64,000 nucleotides of DNA from Paracoccus aminovorans. Its GTDB lineage: Bacteria; Pseudomonadota; Alphaproteobacteria; Rhodobacterales; Rhodobacteraceae. The notes beneath the pieces are model-generated. The model was not told the DNA's origin, searched no databases, and was given only the letters and a program-made list of their open reading frames with translations. Shown piece by piece: positions 39,946 to 49,243 of the stretch. How positions within the stretch are numbered: the stretch's first letter is position 1; each line of letters opens with the position of its first letter. The translations under genes were made by a program, and so were the position numbers. The stretch spans positions 1,257,005-1,321,004 of the forward strand of contig NZ_KQ955208.1 of NCBI RefSeq assembly GCF_001546115.1, read 5' to 3'.

Positions 39946-39968
39946 ATATTCGCGGTTTTCGCCAATAT
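39946..39968. promoter_or_regulatory. Dyad between the Lrp gene and the aminotransferase gene (possible Lrp site)
   Basis: ATATT and AATAT flank GCG and CGC, giving a near-perfect dyad of 23 bp with a GTTTT centre. It lies 10 bp before the Lrp start and 63 bp before the aminotransferase start, so one regulator could act on both. Assignment to Lrp is inference. Confidence 0.45.
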
Positions 39969-40030
39969 CCAGCGGTGATTTTGCGGTGATCCCGGGTCAA
40001 GATCCGGCAAAAGCGCGAAAGGACCGAGCC

Positions 40031-41434
40031 ATGACCCCGTTTGACAGCTATCTTGCCGCCCTTGGCCCCGATCCGCTGGCAAGCATCCATGACGGCATCA
40101 TCGGCCGCGACGCGGTGATCCAGGGGCCGTTCGGGCCGCGCCGGATGATCTATGCCGATTACATCGCCTCGGGCCGGGCGCTGCGCCCGCTGGAGGCCTG
40201 GATCATGGAGAATGTCCTGCCCTGGTATGCCAACAGCCACACCGAGGCCAGCCATTGCGGCGGCACCATGACCCGGATGCGCCGGGCGGCGCGGGCGGCG
40301 ATTGCCGAAGGCGTCGGTGCCGGGCCGGAGCATGCGGTGGTCTTTGCCGGCGCCGGGGCGACGGCGGGGATCAACCGGCTGGTGCATCTGTTCGCCGCGG
40401 GGCCCGGCACCACGGTGCTGATCGGCCCCTACGAGCATCACTCGAACATCCTGCCCTGGCGCGAAAGCGGCGCAAGCGTGGTCGAAATCCCCGAGGCCGG
40501 GATCGGCGGCCCGGATCTGGACGTCCTGCGCGCGGCGCTGCGGGCCGCGCCCGGCCCGGTGATCGGCGCCTTCTCGGCCACCTCGAACGTCACCGGGACG
40601 CTGACCGATGTGGCCGGGGTGACGGCGATCCTGAAGGCTAAGAGCGCACGCGCGGTCTGGGACTATGCCGGCGGCGCGCCCTATCTGGCGATGGACATGC
40701 GCCTCGGCATGGATGCCATCGTGTTCTCGCCGCACAAGTTCATCGGCGGGCCGGGCGCCTCGGGCGTGCTGGTGCTGCGCCGCGATGCGGTCGTGGCCGA
40801 CCGGCCCAGCCTGCCCGGCGGCGGCACGGTGCGCTTCGTCTCGCCGCACGGCCACGACTATGCCGCGAGCGTCGAGGCGCGCGAGGAGGGCGGCACGCCG
40901 AACGTGGTCGGCGACATCCGCGCCGCGCTGGCGCTGCTGACCAAGGCGGCGGTGGGCCAGCCGCGCATCGCGGCGCGCAATGCCGAATACCTGGCGCTGG
41001 GGCTGGCGCGGCTGGGTGCGCATCCGGGGATCGCGCTGCTGGGCAAGCTCGACGCGCCGCGCCTGCCCTTCTTCAGCTTCCGCATCCGCGACGGGCGCGG
41101 CGGCTTCATCCACCAGCAGCTGGCAACGCGGATGCTGTCGGACCTGCATGGCGTGCAGGCGCGCGGCGGCTGCGCCTGCGCCGGGCCCTATGTGCACCGG
41201 CTGCTGGGGCTGGATGCGGCGGAATCGGACCGGCTGCGCGCGGCGATCCTGAAGGGCGACGAGATCGAGAAGCCCGGTTTCGTCCGGCTGAACCTGTGCT
41301 GGGCCGCAAACCGCGCCGAGGTCGAGGCGATCCTGGATGCCGTCTGCGACCTGGCCGATCACGCGGGCGATGACCTGGCGCAGTATCGCTGCAACCGCGC
41401 CACGGCGATCTTCACGCCGATTGCGGCGGAATAG
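40031..41434 (+). CDS. PLP-dependent class V aminotransferase, cysteine desulfurase-like
   Basis: This 467-residue enzyme has IYADYIASGRALRPLEAWI, NSHTEASHCGGTMTR, GPYEHHSNILPWRESGASVV and the PLP lysine in VFSPHKFIGGPGASGVLV. GGCACAGPYVHRLLG is near the C-terminus. Members include cysteine desulfurases and other beta-lyases; no sulfur-carrier genes are adjacent, so the substrate is open. The ATG at 40031 follows GAAAGGACCGAG. It is divergent from the Lrp gene and probably under its control. It runs tail-to-tail into the WYL regulator gene with a 23-nt overlap. Confidence 0.85.
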   Translation: MTPFDSYLAALGPDPLASIHDGIIGRDAVIQGPFGPRRMIYADYIASGRALRPLEAWIMENVLPWYANSHTEASHCGGTMTRMRRAARAAIAEGVGAGPEHAVVFAGAGATAGINRLVHLFAAGPGTTVLIGPYEHHSNILPWRESGASVVEIPEAGIGGPDLDVLRAALRAAPGPVIGAFSATSNVTGTLTDVAGVTAILKAKSARAVWDYAGGAPYLAMDMRLGMDAIVFSPHKFIGGPGASGVLVLRRDAVVADRPSLPGGGTVRFVSPHGHDYAASVEAREEGGTPNVVGDIRAALALLTKAAVGQPRIAARNAEYLALGLARLGAHPGIALLGKLDAPRLPFFSFRIRDGRGGFIHQQLATRMLSDLHGVQARGGCACAGPYVHRLLGLDAAESDRLRAAILKGDEIEKPGFVRLNLCWAANRAEVEAILDAVCDLADHAGDDLAQYRCNRATAIFTPIAAE

Positions 41435-42113
41435 CCGCGCGGGCGCAGACATAGTCGCGCACCAGCGCCACCCGGCGCGGCCGGAAGCTGGCGCCGCCGG
41501 ACCGCATCGCCTGGATGCGCGCGACATGGAAGATGCGGAAATCCTCGCGCAGCTTGCAATGCGCCAGCAGCATGACGTGGTTCTCGCTGTAGCTCAGGCC
41601 CAGGGGCCAGATCTCGCGCGTGCTGCGGGCCTCGGCCAGGTCCAGGTAGTCGATCTCCAAGCTGCGCTCCTGCCACAGCGCCTCGCGCAGCAGGGCCATG
41701 TCGATCCGCGGCGCCGCGCGCTGGCTGGCGGGGCGGAACAGGCGCATGGTCGCATGCATGGCGTGGCGGCCCTGGCTCTCGGGCAGGGTGGCGAGGATGC
41801 GGGCCATGGCGGCCTCGCCCGCCTCGGTCAGCTCGCCGTCGCCCAGCGCGCGCAGGGCCGAGATCGCCAGCAGCAGCGCCTCGATTTCCAGGCGCGAGAA
41901 GCTTTGCGGCGGCAGGGCCGGATCCTCGGTCAGGCGATAGCCGACGCCCGCCTCGCCGTCGATCAGCGCACCGCCGGCGCGCAGCGTGGCGATGTCGCGG
42001 TACAGCTGGCGCGGCGAAACGCCGGTCTCATGCGCCAGCCGCGCCGCCGTCACCGGGGCCGGCAGGCGACGCAGCGCATCCATCAGTCGCATCAGCCGGT
42101 CGGTGCGGGCCAT
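41412..42113 (-). CDS. WYL-domain (YafY-family) transcriptional regulator
   Basis: A 233-residue protein: an HTH of the DeoR type ([20 protein letters not shown]), then a WYL-like domain ([40 protein letters not shown]). WYL regulators bind nucleic-acid or nucleotide signals, though many simply repress a divergent gene. It is divergent from the GST gene at 42174, with a repeated CTGTCA pair between them. Confidence 0.88.
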   Translation of the reverse strand: MARTDRLMRLMDALRRLPAPVTAARLAHETGVSPRQLYRDIATLRAGGALIDGEAGVGYRLTEDPALPPQSFSRLEIEALLLAISALRALGDGELTEAGEAAMARILATLPESQGRHAMHATMRLFRPASQRAAPRIDMALLREALWQERSLEIDYLDLAEARSTREIWPLGLSYSENHVMLLAHCKLREDFRIFHVARIQAMRSGGASFRPRRVALVRDYVCARAAIPPQSA

Positions 42114-42114
42114 G

Positions 42115-42130
42115 CTGTCACCTTCTGTCA
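42115..42130. promoter_or_regulatory. Repeated CTGTCA pair in the WYL-GST intergenic region
   Basis: Two CTGTCA hexamers, 42115-42120 and 42125-42130, stand 10 bp apart, one helical turn, directly before the WYL start and 43 bp before the GST start. That spacing suits a dimeric regulator. It is a plausible operator only. Confidence 0.35.
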
Positions 42131-42173
42131 GGGTTTCCGGGCCATTCTGGCCGCATCATCACAGGAGGCCAAG

Positions 42174-42767
42174 ATGCTGACGCTTTACCACGCCCCGCAA
42201 AGCCGCTCGTCCAGCGTGATCGTGCTGCTGAAGGAACTCGACGCGCTCGACAAGGTCGAGATCCGCCAGGTGACGATCCCGCGCCAGGACGGCAGCGGCG
42301 GGCGCGATCCGGCGAACCCGCACCCCGAGGGCAAGGTGCCTTTCCTGGTCGAGGGCGCGGACCATGTCCGCGAACGCGGCGCCATCATGCTGTATCTGAC
42401 CGACCGCTTCCCCGAGGCCGGGCTGGGGCCGCTGCCCGGCGATCCGGCGCGCGGGCGCTATCTGGGTTGGCTCAGCTGGTATCAGGGCGTGCTGGAGCCG
42501 GTGGCGATCCTGAATTTCTTCAAGATCGAGCACCCGGCGCTGGACGCGACCTTCCGCGACTACGACACCGCGATCCAGCGGCTGGAGGAGGTGCTGTCGC
42601 GGCAGGACTACCTGCTGGGCGACCGCTTCTCGGCCGCCGACCTGCTGGTCGCCTCGCCCTTCGCCTTCTTCGGCGAGGGCATGCCGCGCCCGCCGGCGGT
42701 CGATGCCTGGGTGCAGCGGATTCAGTCGCGCTCCTCGATGGCCTGGGCGCGCGAATTCGACGGCTGA
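42174..42767 (+). CDS. Glutathione S-transferase
   Basis: The 197 residues have a thioredoxin-like N-terminal domain ([31 protein letters not shown] with the cis-Pro, and the glutathione-binding [14 protein letters not shown]) and a helical C-terminal domain ([16 protein letters not shown]). It conjugates or reduces substrates with glutathione in the cytosol. AGGAGG precedes the start. Its last 46 nt overlap the end of a convergent DMT gene. Confidence 0.92.
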   Translation: MLTLYHAPQSRSSSVIVLLKELDALDKVEIRQVTIPRQDGSGGRDPANPHPEGKVPFLVEGADHVRERGAIMLYLTDRFPEAGLGPLPGDPARGRYLGWLSWYQGVLEPVAILNFFKIEHPALDATFRDYDTAIQRLEEVLSRQDYLLGDRFSAADLLVASPFAFFGEGMPRPPAVDAWVQRIQSRSSMAWAREFDG

Positions 42768-43645
42768 GCCGGGACGGCGCCGGGAAGGCGTGCCAGCTGC
42801 ACCATCAGGATGCCGGCCGCGACGACCAGCGCGCCCAGCACGTCCGAGGCGCCGAAGCGTTCGCCCAGCAGGGCGGCGGCGATGGCGACGCCGAAAAGCG
42901 GCGACAGGAAGTGGAATGTCGCCGCCCGCACCGCGCCGACGCGGTTCACCAGCAGGAACCACAGCCAGGTCGCGCCGATGCCGGGCGCGATCACGGTATA
43001 GACAAAGGACCAGACCAGGGTGCCGCTCCACAGCACGGGGCGGCCCCATTCCAGCATCGCGGCCGGGACCAGCAGCGCCGCGGCGCCGACCGCCATCTGC
43101 AGGCCGACGATCATCATCATGTTGCGGCTGCCGCCGGCGCCGCGCGCCGCCAGCGTGGCGAAGGTCAGCGCCACCACGCCGCCCAGGCACAAGAGCAGCC
43201 CCGGGATGTCGAGCCCGTGGCGCAGGCGCACGCCCATGACCAGCGCCACGCCGATCACGCCGGCGACCAGCCCGGCCACCGCCATCGGCCGCAGCTTTTC
43301 CGCGTAGAGCAGCCAGCCCAGGAAGGCGACCAGCAGCGGCATCATCGAGGCGATGATCGCGGCGGCCGAGGCCTCGACATGCTGCATGGCGACCCAGTTC
43401 AGGCCCAGATACAGCGCGTTCTGGCACAGGCCGAAGACGATCACCGTGCGCCACTCGGCCCGGCTGAGCCGCCAGCTCTGCCCCATGGCCCAGGCCAGCG
43501 GAATCGCCACCAAGGCCGACAGCGCGAAGCGGATCACCAGCGCGGTCAGGGGCGGCGCGGCCAGGACGATGATGCGGGTGGTGGTAAAGGCCGAGGCCCA
43601 GACGAGGGCAAAGCCCGTGCCCATCAGGATGGCTTTCAGGTCCAT
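42722..43645 (-). CDS. DMT-superfamily (EamA) membrane transporter
   Basis: The 307-residue inner-membrane protein has about ten helices in two EamA repeats: [40 protein letters not shown], and the second-repeat end [20 protein letters not shown]. The ATG at 43645 (MDLKAILMG) begins the first helix; a longer frame upstream is Pro/Arg-rich and unlikely. The substrate is unknown. Its stop lies inside the GST gene on the other strand. Confidence 0.88.
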   Translation of the reverse strand: MDLKAILMGTGFALVWASAFTTTRIIVLAAPPLTALVIRFALSALVAIPLAWAMGQSWRLSRAEWRTVIVFGLCQNALYLGLNWVAMQHVEASAAAIIASMMPLLVAFLGWLLYAEKLRPMAVAGLVAGVIGVALVMGVRLRHGLDIPGLLLCLGGVVALTFATLAARGAGGSRNMMMIVGLQMAVGAAALLVPAAMLEWGRPVLWSGTLVWSFVYTVIAPGIGATWLWFLLVNRVGAVRAATFHFLSPLFGVAIAAALLGERFGASDVLGALVVAAGILMVQLARLPGAVPAQPSNSRAQAIEERD

Positions 43646-43713
43646 CGCGCTTTCCCTTGCTGCCTGCCCCCTTGGGCTAGCAGATCGGGGGGCGGGCGCA
43701 AGGGCAAGGCGCG

Positions 43714-43757
43714 GCGCGTACACCGCGCGTACACCGGCCGTGCACCGGGCATGCACC
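43714..43757. repeat. Four tandem 11-bp units upstream of the DMT gene
   Basis: GCGCGTACACC occurs twice in a row, followed by two related units, GGCCGTGCACC and GGGCATGCACC. Each is one helical turn apart, so a regulator could bind along one face. It lies 69-112 bp before the DMT start and beside the HU terminator. Confidence 0.5.
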
Positions 43758-43783
43758 GGCAAGCGGGGGCCGGGCATGAAGAA

Positions 43784-43808
43784 GGGCCGCGCATCCCCTG
43801 CGCGGCCC
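43784..43808 (-). terminator. Terminator of the HU gene
   Basis: GGGCCGCGCA and TGCGCGGCCC form a perfect 10-bp stem with a 5-nt loop, 22 nt past the HU stop. On the minus strand TTCTTC follows. Confidence 0.7.
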
Positions 43809-43830
43809 CTCGTGACGCGAGCGCCGGAGC

Positions 43831-44130
43831 TCAGGCGTTCACGCTGTCTTTCAGGGCTTTCGCGATGGTGACCTTGACCACCTTGTCGGCGGGCTTCGTC
43901 ATCATTTCCTGGGTCTGCGGGTTGCGGACCTGGCGTTCGGGACGGGCGCGGCAGGCGACCTTGCCGATGCCCGGCAGGGTGACGGCGCCGCCCTCGGCGA
44001 CGGTTTTCGACACGACGGCCGACAGCGCATCCAGAGCCGCGGCGGCGGTCTTCTTGTCGCTGCCCATCTCATCGGCCAGGGTGGCGACGAGTTGGGTCTT
44101 GGTCATCGGTTTCGAAGCGGCCTGGGCCAT
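43831..44130 (-). CDS. HU-family DNA-binding protein
   Basis: The 99-residue protein has the family pattern [40 protein letters not shown] with the NPQT turn that intercalates DNA, and a C-terminal Lys-rich end. It bends DNA in the nucleoid. It stands alone with its own terminator. An eight-residue extension precedes MTKTQ, and whether MAQAASKP or MTKTQ is the real start cannot be fixed. Confidence 0.93.
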   Translation of the reverse strand: MAQAASKPMTKTQLVATLADEMGSDKKTAAAALDALSAVVSKTVAEGGAVTLPGIGKVACRARPERQVRNPQTQEMMTKPADKVVKVTIAKALKDSVNA

Positions 44131-44281
44131 GTTCTGTCTCCTCGTTGTTCCCCGTTCGGGAAATTTTCGGACGCCACCTTGGCGGCACGAACGCCGCTAC
44201 ACAAGCTTTTTGCGCGCAGTTCAAGCGTTTTCCTGTGGATTCCGCGGTTGGACGCAGCGAAAAGCCGCGGAAAACGGCCTG

Positions 44282-45766
44282 TCAGAGGAAAGCGGTCTCG
44301 TTGAACGACCTCAACTTGCGCGAGTGGATGCGTTCCAGCGGAGTCGCGCGCAGTTTCTCCATCGCCCGGATGCCGATCAGCAGGTGGTTCGCGACCTGGG
44401 TGCGATAGAAATCCGTGGCCATGCCGGGCAGCTTCAGCTCGCCATGCAGCGGCTTGTCCGAGACGCAGAGCAGCGTGCCATAGGGCACCCGGAAGCGGAA
44501 GCCGTTCGCGGCGATGGTGGCGCTTTCCATGTCGAGCGCGACGGCGCGCGACTGCGACAGCCGCTGGACGGGGCCGGACTGGTCGCGCAGTTCCCAGTTG
44601 CGGTTGTCGATGGTCGCCACCGTGCCGGTGCGCATGATCGCCTTGAGGTCGTAGCCGTCAAGCTGCGTGACCTCGGCCACCGCCTCTTGCAGCGCCACCT
44701 GCACCTCGGCCAGGGCCGGGATCGGCACCCAGACCGGCAGGTCGTCGTCCAGCACGTGATCCTCGCGCAGATAGGCATGGGCCAGGACGAAATCGCCCAG
44801 CGACTGCGAGTTGCGCAGCCCGGCGCAATGGCCGACCATGAGCCAGGCGTGGGGGCGCAGCACGGCGATATGGTCGGTCGCGGTTTTCGCATTCGAGGGC
44901 CCGACGCCGATATTGACCAGCGTGATGCCGTCGCCGTCCGGGCGTTTCAGGTGATAGGCCGGCATCTGCGGCATCTTGGCGCCGGTGGCAATGATGTCCT
45001 CGGGCCGCTCCAGCACCTGGTTCCCGGGCGCGATGAAGGCGGTATAGCCCGACTCGGGATCGGACAGCGCGCGGCGGGCGAAACCCTCGAACTCGTCGAC
45101 ATAGAACTGGTAGTTGGTGAACATCACGAAATTCTGGAAATGCTCGGGCAGGGTCGCGGTGTAATGCGACAGCCGCGCCAGCGAGTAATCCACCCGCTGC
45201 GCGGTAAAGGGCGCCAGCGGCTGGCTGCCGTCCGGGTTCAGCCCCGCGGTGCCGTTGACGATATCGTCGTTCATCGTGTTCAGGTCCGGCACGTCGAAGA
45301 CGTCGCGCAGCGAATAGTTCAGCACGCCCTCTTGCGGCACGTTCAGGTCGCTTTGCGTCGCCACGGCGAAATGCACCGGCATCGGCGTGCCGCTGTCGGC
45401 GACCGAGACCGGAACGCCGTGGTTCTTCATCAGCAGCCCGATCTGCTCGGTCAGGTAGCCGCGGAACAGGTCGGGCCGAGTGATCGAGGTGGCATAGACC
45501 CCGGGCAGCGCGACATGGCCGAAGGACAGCCGCGAATCCGTCTTGGAATGCACCGGCACCCGCAGCCGCAGCTCGGGGTAGAAAGCGCGATAGCGCGCCT
45601 GCGGCCGGGCGCCCTGCAAGGTGGCGACGAAGCGCTCCAGCAGGAAATGCGAGGCGCGTTCGTAAAGTTCGATCAGCCGCGCGACGGCGGCGGCGGGGTC
45701 GTCGAAGGACTGCCGCTCGGCGGGTTCGGGCGTTTCCAGGGGAAGGGTCCGGCGGTCGGTCGTCAT
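44282..45766 (-). CDS. amn: AMP nucleosidase
   Basis: Amn splits AMP into adenine and ribose-5-phosphate and so tunes adenylate pools. The 494-residue length fits the family. [40 protein letters not shown] and the late [20 protein letters not shown] are its nucleoside-phosphorylase-like core; the first ~180 residues form the regulatory domain ([19 protein letters not shown]). It is monocistronic, with a divergent flavin oxidoreductase 96 bp upstream. Confidence 0.94.
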   Translation of the reverse strand: MTTDRRTLPLETPEPAERQSFDDPAAAVARLIELYERASHFLLERFVATLQGARPQARYRAFYPELRLRVPVHSKTDSRLSFGHVALPGVYATSITRPDLFRGYLTEQIGLLMKNHGVPVSVADSGTPMPVHFAVATQSDLNVPQEGVLNYSLRDVFDVPDLNTMNDDIVNGTAGLNPDGSQPLAPFTAQRVDYSLARLSHYTATLPEHFQNFVMFTNYQFYVDEFEGFARRALSDPESGYTAFIAPGNQVLERPEDIIATGAKMPQMPAYHLKRPDGDGITLVNIGVGPSNAKTATDHIAVLRPHAWLMVGHCAGLRNSQSLGDFVLAHAYLREDHVLDDDLPVWVPIPALAEVQVALQEAVAEVTQLDGYDLKAIMRTGTVATIDNRNWELRDQSGPVQRLSQSRAVALDMESATIAANGFRFRVPYGTLLCVSDKPLHGELKLPGMATDFYRTQVANHLLIGIRAMEKLRATPLERIHSRKLRSFNETAFL

Positions 45767-45862
45767 GCGCGCTCTCCAATTTGGCGCCAGAGTGCCAGCG
45801 CGCCCCGCCACTGGCAAGCGGCAGGCCCAGTGCCTATCTGGGAAGGCAAAGGAGTGATCCGC

Positions 45863-46849
45863 ATGGAATTTTCCGTTCTCGACCTTGCCGTCGTCGCCGA
45901 AGGCGCGGACGCCCGGCAAGCCATCGCCAATTCGGTTTCGCTGGCGCAGGCCGCCGAAGGCTGGGGCTACAAGCGCTTCTGGCTGGCCGAGCATCACAAT
46001 ATGCCCGGCATCGCCAGCGCCGCGACCGCGGTGCTGATCGGCCATGTCGCCGGCCATACGCAGACGATCCGCGTCGGCGCCGGCGGCGTCATGCTGCCCA
46101 ATCACGCGCCGCTGGCGATTGCCGAACAATTCGGCACCCTGGCGACGATCCATGGCGACCGCATCGACCTGGGCCTGGGCCGCGCGCCCGGCGGCGACGG
46201 CGCGGTCATGCATGCGCTGCGCCGCGCCATGCAGCGCAACGACGATTTCCCGAACGACGTGGTCGAGCTGATGCGCTATCTGGGCCCGCCCCGCCCCGGC
46301 GCCCCGGTCGCGGCCCATCCGGGCGAGGGCACCAACGTGCCGGTCTGGATCCTGGGCTCGTCGCTTTACGGCGCCAGCCTTGCCGCCGTGCTGGGCCTGC
46401 CCTATGCCTTCGCCAGCCATTTCGCGCCCGGCGACCTGGAGCAGGCGGTCGGGCTTTACCGCGAGCGGTTCGAGGCGACCGAGTTCGGCACCCGCCCGCG
46501 CTTCATGCTGGCGGTGAACGTCATCGCCGCCGACACCGACGCCGAGGCGCAGCGGCTGCGCACCAGCCAGATGATCTCCTTTGCGCGGCTGCGCACCGGC
46601 ATGCCGGGGCTGCTGCCGCCGCCGGTCGACGACATCCATGACGCGGTGCCGGCCGCGGTGCTGCCGATGGTCGAGCACGCGCTGTCGGTCAGCGCCGTCG
46701 GCGCGCCCGAGACGGTGGCGGCGCAGCTGGACGCGCTGATCGCGACATACCGCCCGGACGAGCTGATCCTGGTCGGCAACATCTACGACCAGGCGGCGCG
46801 GCACCGCTCCTTCGCCATCGCGGCCGAGATCCTGCGGGGCCGGACGTGA
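45863..46849 (+). CDS. LLM-class flavin-dependent oxidoreductase (luciferase-like)
   Basis: The 328-residue protein has a TIM-barrel start ([20 protein letters not shown]), [40 protein letters not shown] and [20 protein letters not shown], all typical of the MsnO8/YhbW-like group of luciferase-like monooxygenases using FMN. The substrate is unknown. It ends in a 4-nt overlap with the next gene, so the two are linked. Confidence 0.9.
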   Translation: MEFSVLDLAVVAEGADARQAIANSVSLAQAAEGWGYKRFWLAEHHNMPGIASAATAVLIGHVAGHTQTIRVGAGGVMLPNHAPLAIAEQFGTLATIHGDRIDLGLGRAPGGDGAVMHALRRAMQRNDDFPNDVVELMRYLGPPRPGAPVAAHPGEGTNVPVWILGSSLYGASLAAVLGLPYAFASHFAPGDLEQAVGLYRERFEATEFGTRPRFMLAVNVIAADTDAEAQRLRTSQMISFARLRTGMPGLLPPPVDDIHDAVPAAVLPMVEHALSVSAVGAPETVAAQLDALIATYRPDELILVGNIYDQAARHRSFAIAAEILRGRT

Positions 46850-47703
46850 GGGCGCTGGTCTTCGGCCACGGCTATTCCGCCGGCTTCCTGACGCCGCTGC
46901 TCGTGGCCGAGGGCTGGCAGGTCACCGGCACCACGCGCGGCGACACCGCGCGCGTGGCGGCGGCGGGGGCCGAGCCGCTGCTCTGGCCCGGCGACGATGC
47001 GGCCGTGCGGCAGCAGATCGCGGCGGCGGATGCGATCCTGGTCTCGGTCGGGCCGGAGGGTGGCGCGGACCCGGTGCTGGCGGCGTTCGGCGCCGAGATC
47101 GGGCGCGCGCGGCCGCGCTGGCTGGGCTATCTCTCGACCACCGGGGTCTATGGCGACCGGGACGGCGGCTGGGTCGACGAGGACAGCCCCTGCACCCCCA
47201 CCACCCGGCGCGGGCGCGAGCGGGTCGCGGCCGAGCAGGGCTGGCAGGCGCTGGCGGCCGAGCACGGGTTGCCGCTGCACATCTTTCGCCTGGCCGGGAT
47301 CTATGGCCCCGGGCGCGGGCCCTTTGCCAAGCTGCGCGCCGGCACCGCGCGGCGCATCGTCAAGCCCGGCCAGATCTTTTCCCGCGTCCATGCCGAGGAT
47401 ATCGCCCGGGTGCTGCTGGCCTCGATCAAGGCGCCCTGCCCCGGCGCGGTCTACAATGTCTGCGACGACGATCCCGCCCCGCCCGAGGCGGTGATCGGCC
47501 ATGCCGCGGCCCTGCTGGGCCTGCCCCTGCCCCCGGCCGAGGATTTCGCCACGGCCGAGATGACGCCGATGGCGCGCAGCTTCTATGCCGAAAGCAAGCG
47601 CGTGGCGAACGACCGCATCAAGCGCGAGCTGGGCGTCGCGCTGCGCTATCCCGACTATCGCGCCGGGCTGGCGGCGCTGGCCCGGGCCGAGGGGCTGATC
47701 TAG
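46846..47703 (+). CDS. NAD-dependent epimerase/dehydratase-like (SDR) protein
   Basis: A 285-residue Rossmann-fold protein: [15 protein letters not shown] at the N-terminus, then [20 protein letters not shown] and [20 protein letters not shown], which are family marks; the usual YxxxK is less clear (GRERVAAEQ follows the TTG). It resembles the YeeZ-like NAD(P)-binding proteins. GTG start overlapping the LLM gene by 4 nt suggests a shared role in redox metabolism. Exact reaction unknown. Confidence 0.82.
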   Translation: MRALVFGHGYSAGFLTPLLVAEGWQVTGTTRGDTARVAAAGAEPLLWPGDDAAVRQQIAAADAILVSVGPEGGADPVLAAFGAEIGRARPRWLGYLSTTGVYGDRDGGWVDEDSPCTPTTRRGRERVAAEQGWQALAAEHGLPLHIFRLAGIYGPGRGPFAKLRAGTARRIVKPGQIFSRVHAEDIARVLLASIKAPCPGAVYNVCDDDPAPPEAVIGHAAALLGLPLPPAEDFATAEMTPMARSFYAESKRVANDRIKRELGVALRYPDYRAGLAALARAEGLI

Positions 47704-48323
47704 GGCGCGATCGAGCAGCAGCCGGTCAGCATGCGCGACGGCTGCTCCTGCCCGTCCAGGATCACCGTGACCGCCAGCGCATAGCCGCGGTCCGACATGC
47801 CGTCCGAACATTGCCGGGGCTGCATCACCGCGGTCAGCCGGCCCTTGTCGTCGCCGGCGATCATGCCGCGCATCGGCTCGCCCTCGATGCCGCGGTCCAT
47901 GACCTTGCGCAGCGACAGCGGGCGCTCGGGCTGGTCGGGCTCGCTGAACACCAAGCCCTTCTCGACGGTCTTGAAGGACCAGAACGGCTCGGTGCCGCTG
48001 CAGCGCAGGGTCAGCGGCAGCGCGTTCGGCTTCCAGGCCGAGGGCTGCGGCTTCAGGAAGCGCAGCGCCACCCAGCCGGTGCTCTCGCCGACATTGACCC
48101 GGCCCCATTTGCCCGAGCCGTCGCGGTCCAGAAGCTCGACCCCCTTGGCGGTCGAGGGCAGCGTGCCGACGACCTTGGCCTTGCCGTCCGGCGCCTCGCG
48201 CACGTTCAGCGTGTCCCAGGTTTCCACCACGGTCACGTCGAAGAGATTCGGCAGATAGTCCCCGGCCAAGGCCGCCGGAGCCGCCAGCGCCAGGCCGGCC
48301 AGAAGGGTCGTCAACAGGTTCAT
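47700..48323 (-). CDS. Secreted SH3-domain protein
   Basis: The 207-residue protein has a signal peptide (LLTTLLAGLALAAPAALAGD) and a bacterial SH3 domain (ETWDTLNVREAPDGKAKVVG to GWVALRFLKPQ, residues ~32-92). The rest (LTLRCSGTEPFWSFKTVEKG) is a COG3650-like domain with CSGTEPFW, and the tail holds vicinal cysteines (TGCCSIAP). It probably acts at the cell wall or periplasm. Its stop overlaps the epimerase-like gene's stop by 4 nt. Confidence 0.82.
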   Translation of the reverse strand: MNLLTTLLAGLALAAPAALAGDYLPNLFDVTVVETWDTLNVREAPDGKAKVVGTLPSTAKGVELLDRDGSGKWGRVNVGESTGWVALRFLKPQPSAWKPNALPLTLRCSGTEPFWSFKTVEKGLVFSEPDQPERPLSLRKVMDRGIEGEPMRGMIAGDDKGRLTAVMQPRQCSDGMSDRGYALAVTVILDGQEQPSRMLTGCCSIAP

Positions 48324-48421
48324 GGGAGCACCGTGTCGGAGTCAGGTCACATCGAAGAAATTAGCATCAACCGAGCGCAGGACATAGGTCTTGTCGATGC
48401 GCACGCCGACGCCGTGGTCGA

Positions 48422-49243
48422 TCAATTCGCCGCATCAGCATAGTGGCACAGCGGTGGACGGGGCGCGCCTTTTTCCGTCGCGGCCACGCCCTCATACCAG
48501 TCGGATGGATAAACGATCATGAAGGCTTCGAACCACAGCCACGCATGGTGCGAGGTGCCCCGGAGGTCATTGTGCATGCGCTCTCTTTCGGTGGTGCTTG
48601 GCCACGTGCTGCCGTATTCGCAGGGGACTTCGCGCAGGTTCCTGCGCACGATCCTGTCGAAGTTCTGGACGAGATGGTCATGCGCACGGCGGGCATCGTC
48701 CCGATAGGGCAGCGCCTCTCCGCAGCTTCCGGTCATCAGATGGGAACCGTATGGCGTGCGCAGCGGACTATCGGCATATAATGTCATGGCACCGCTGGCC
48801 ATCGACTGTCCGACAAGCCGCAGATATTCGACCGTGGCCTGATCCCTGGTCCAGCCTCGTGCAGCGGCCGTCGTGTCCAGCAACCGGTCCTGATCCAGAA
48901 AGCAGCCGGGCGAACCGTCGTTTGCATGGGCATCCACGGCCGAGAACGCCGCCCGCACGTCCGGATCGGTCAGCTTCAGCGCACTTTCGACAACCGGCGG
49001 CTTGATCGTGCAAGCCGCTGGCGGCAGGACGAGCCAGTCGCCGGTCAGCACGGTTTCCGGGTCGTCGCGCCATCTGTCGCCCAGCGCATCGACAACCGCG
49101 CGGTCAAGGCCGGCGGCCTCGGCCCGTGCAGCCGTCGCGGGGCCGATAGCGCAGCCCTCGGTCGCGAGGAAATCGGCCAGATCGTCGGCAAGGACCGGAG
49201 GCGTCAGCGCCAGCAAGGCCGCAACGGCGGCAGCGGACCTCAC
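48422..49243 (-). CDS. Secreted protein of unknown function, apparent C-terminal frameshift
   Basis: The 273-residue product begins with a signal peptide ([20 protein letters not shown]) and has several cysteines ([43 protein letters not shown]), so disulfides are likely. I do not recognise the family. The ATG overlaps the dxs stop by 4 nt, so it is co-translated with dxs. After its TGA at 48422, another frame continues as [20 protein letters not shown] and ends DANFFDVT at 48337-48339; one extra G at the C-terminus would join them. A separately evolved tail or a sequence error is possible. Confidence 0.7.
   Translation of the reverse strand: MRSAAAVAALLALTPPVLADDLADFLATEGCAIGPATAARAEAAGLDRAVVDALGDRWRDDPETVLTGDWLVLPPAACTIKPPVVESALKLTDPDVRAAFSAVDAHANDGSPGCFLDQDRLLDTTAAARGWTRDQATVEYLRLVGQSMASGAMTLYADSPLRTPYGSHLMTGSCGEALPYRDDARRAHDHLVQNFDRIVRRNLREVPCEYGSTWPSTTERERMHNDLRGTSHHAWLWFEAFMIVYPSDWYEGVAATEKGAPRPPLCHYADAAN

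Noticed and set aside
43714..43757. A CRISPR-like array
   Set aside because: Units are 11 bp with no spacers; it is a plain tandem repeat. No CRISPR array or cas gene was seen anywhere.
42467..46849. A 1,460-codon plus-strand frame
   Set aside because: It joins shadow sequence of GST, DMT, HU and Amn to the true oxidoreductase, which begins at 45863.
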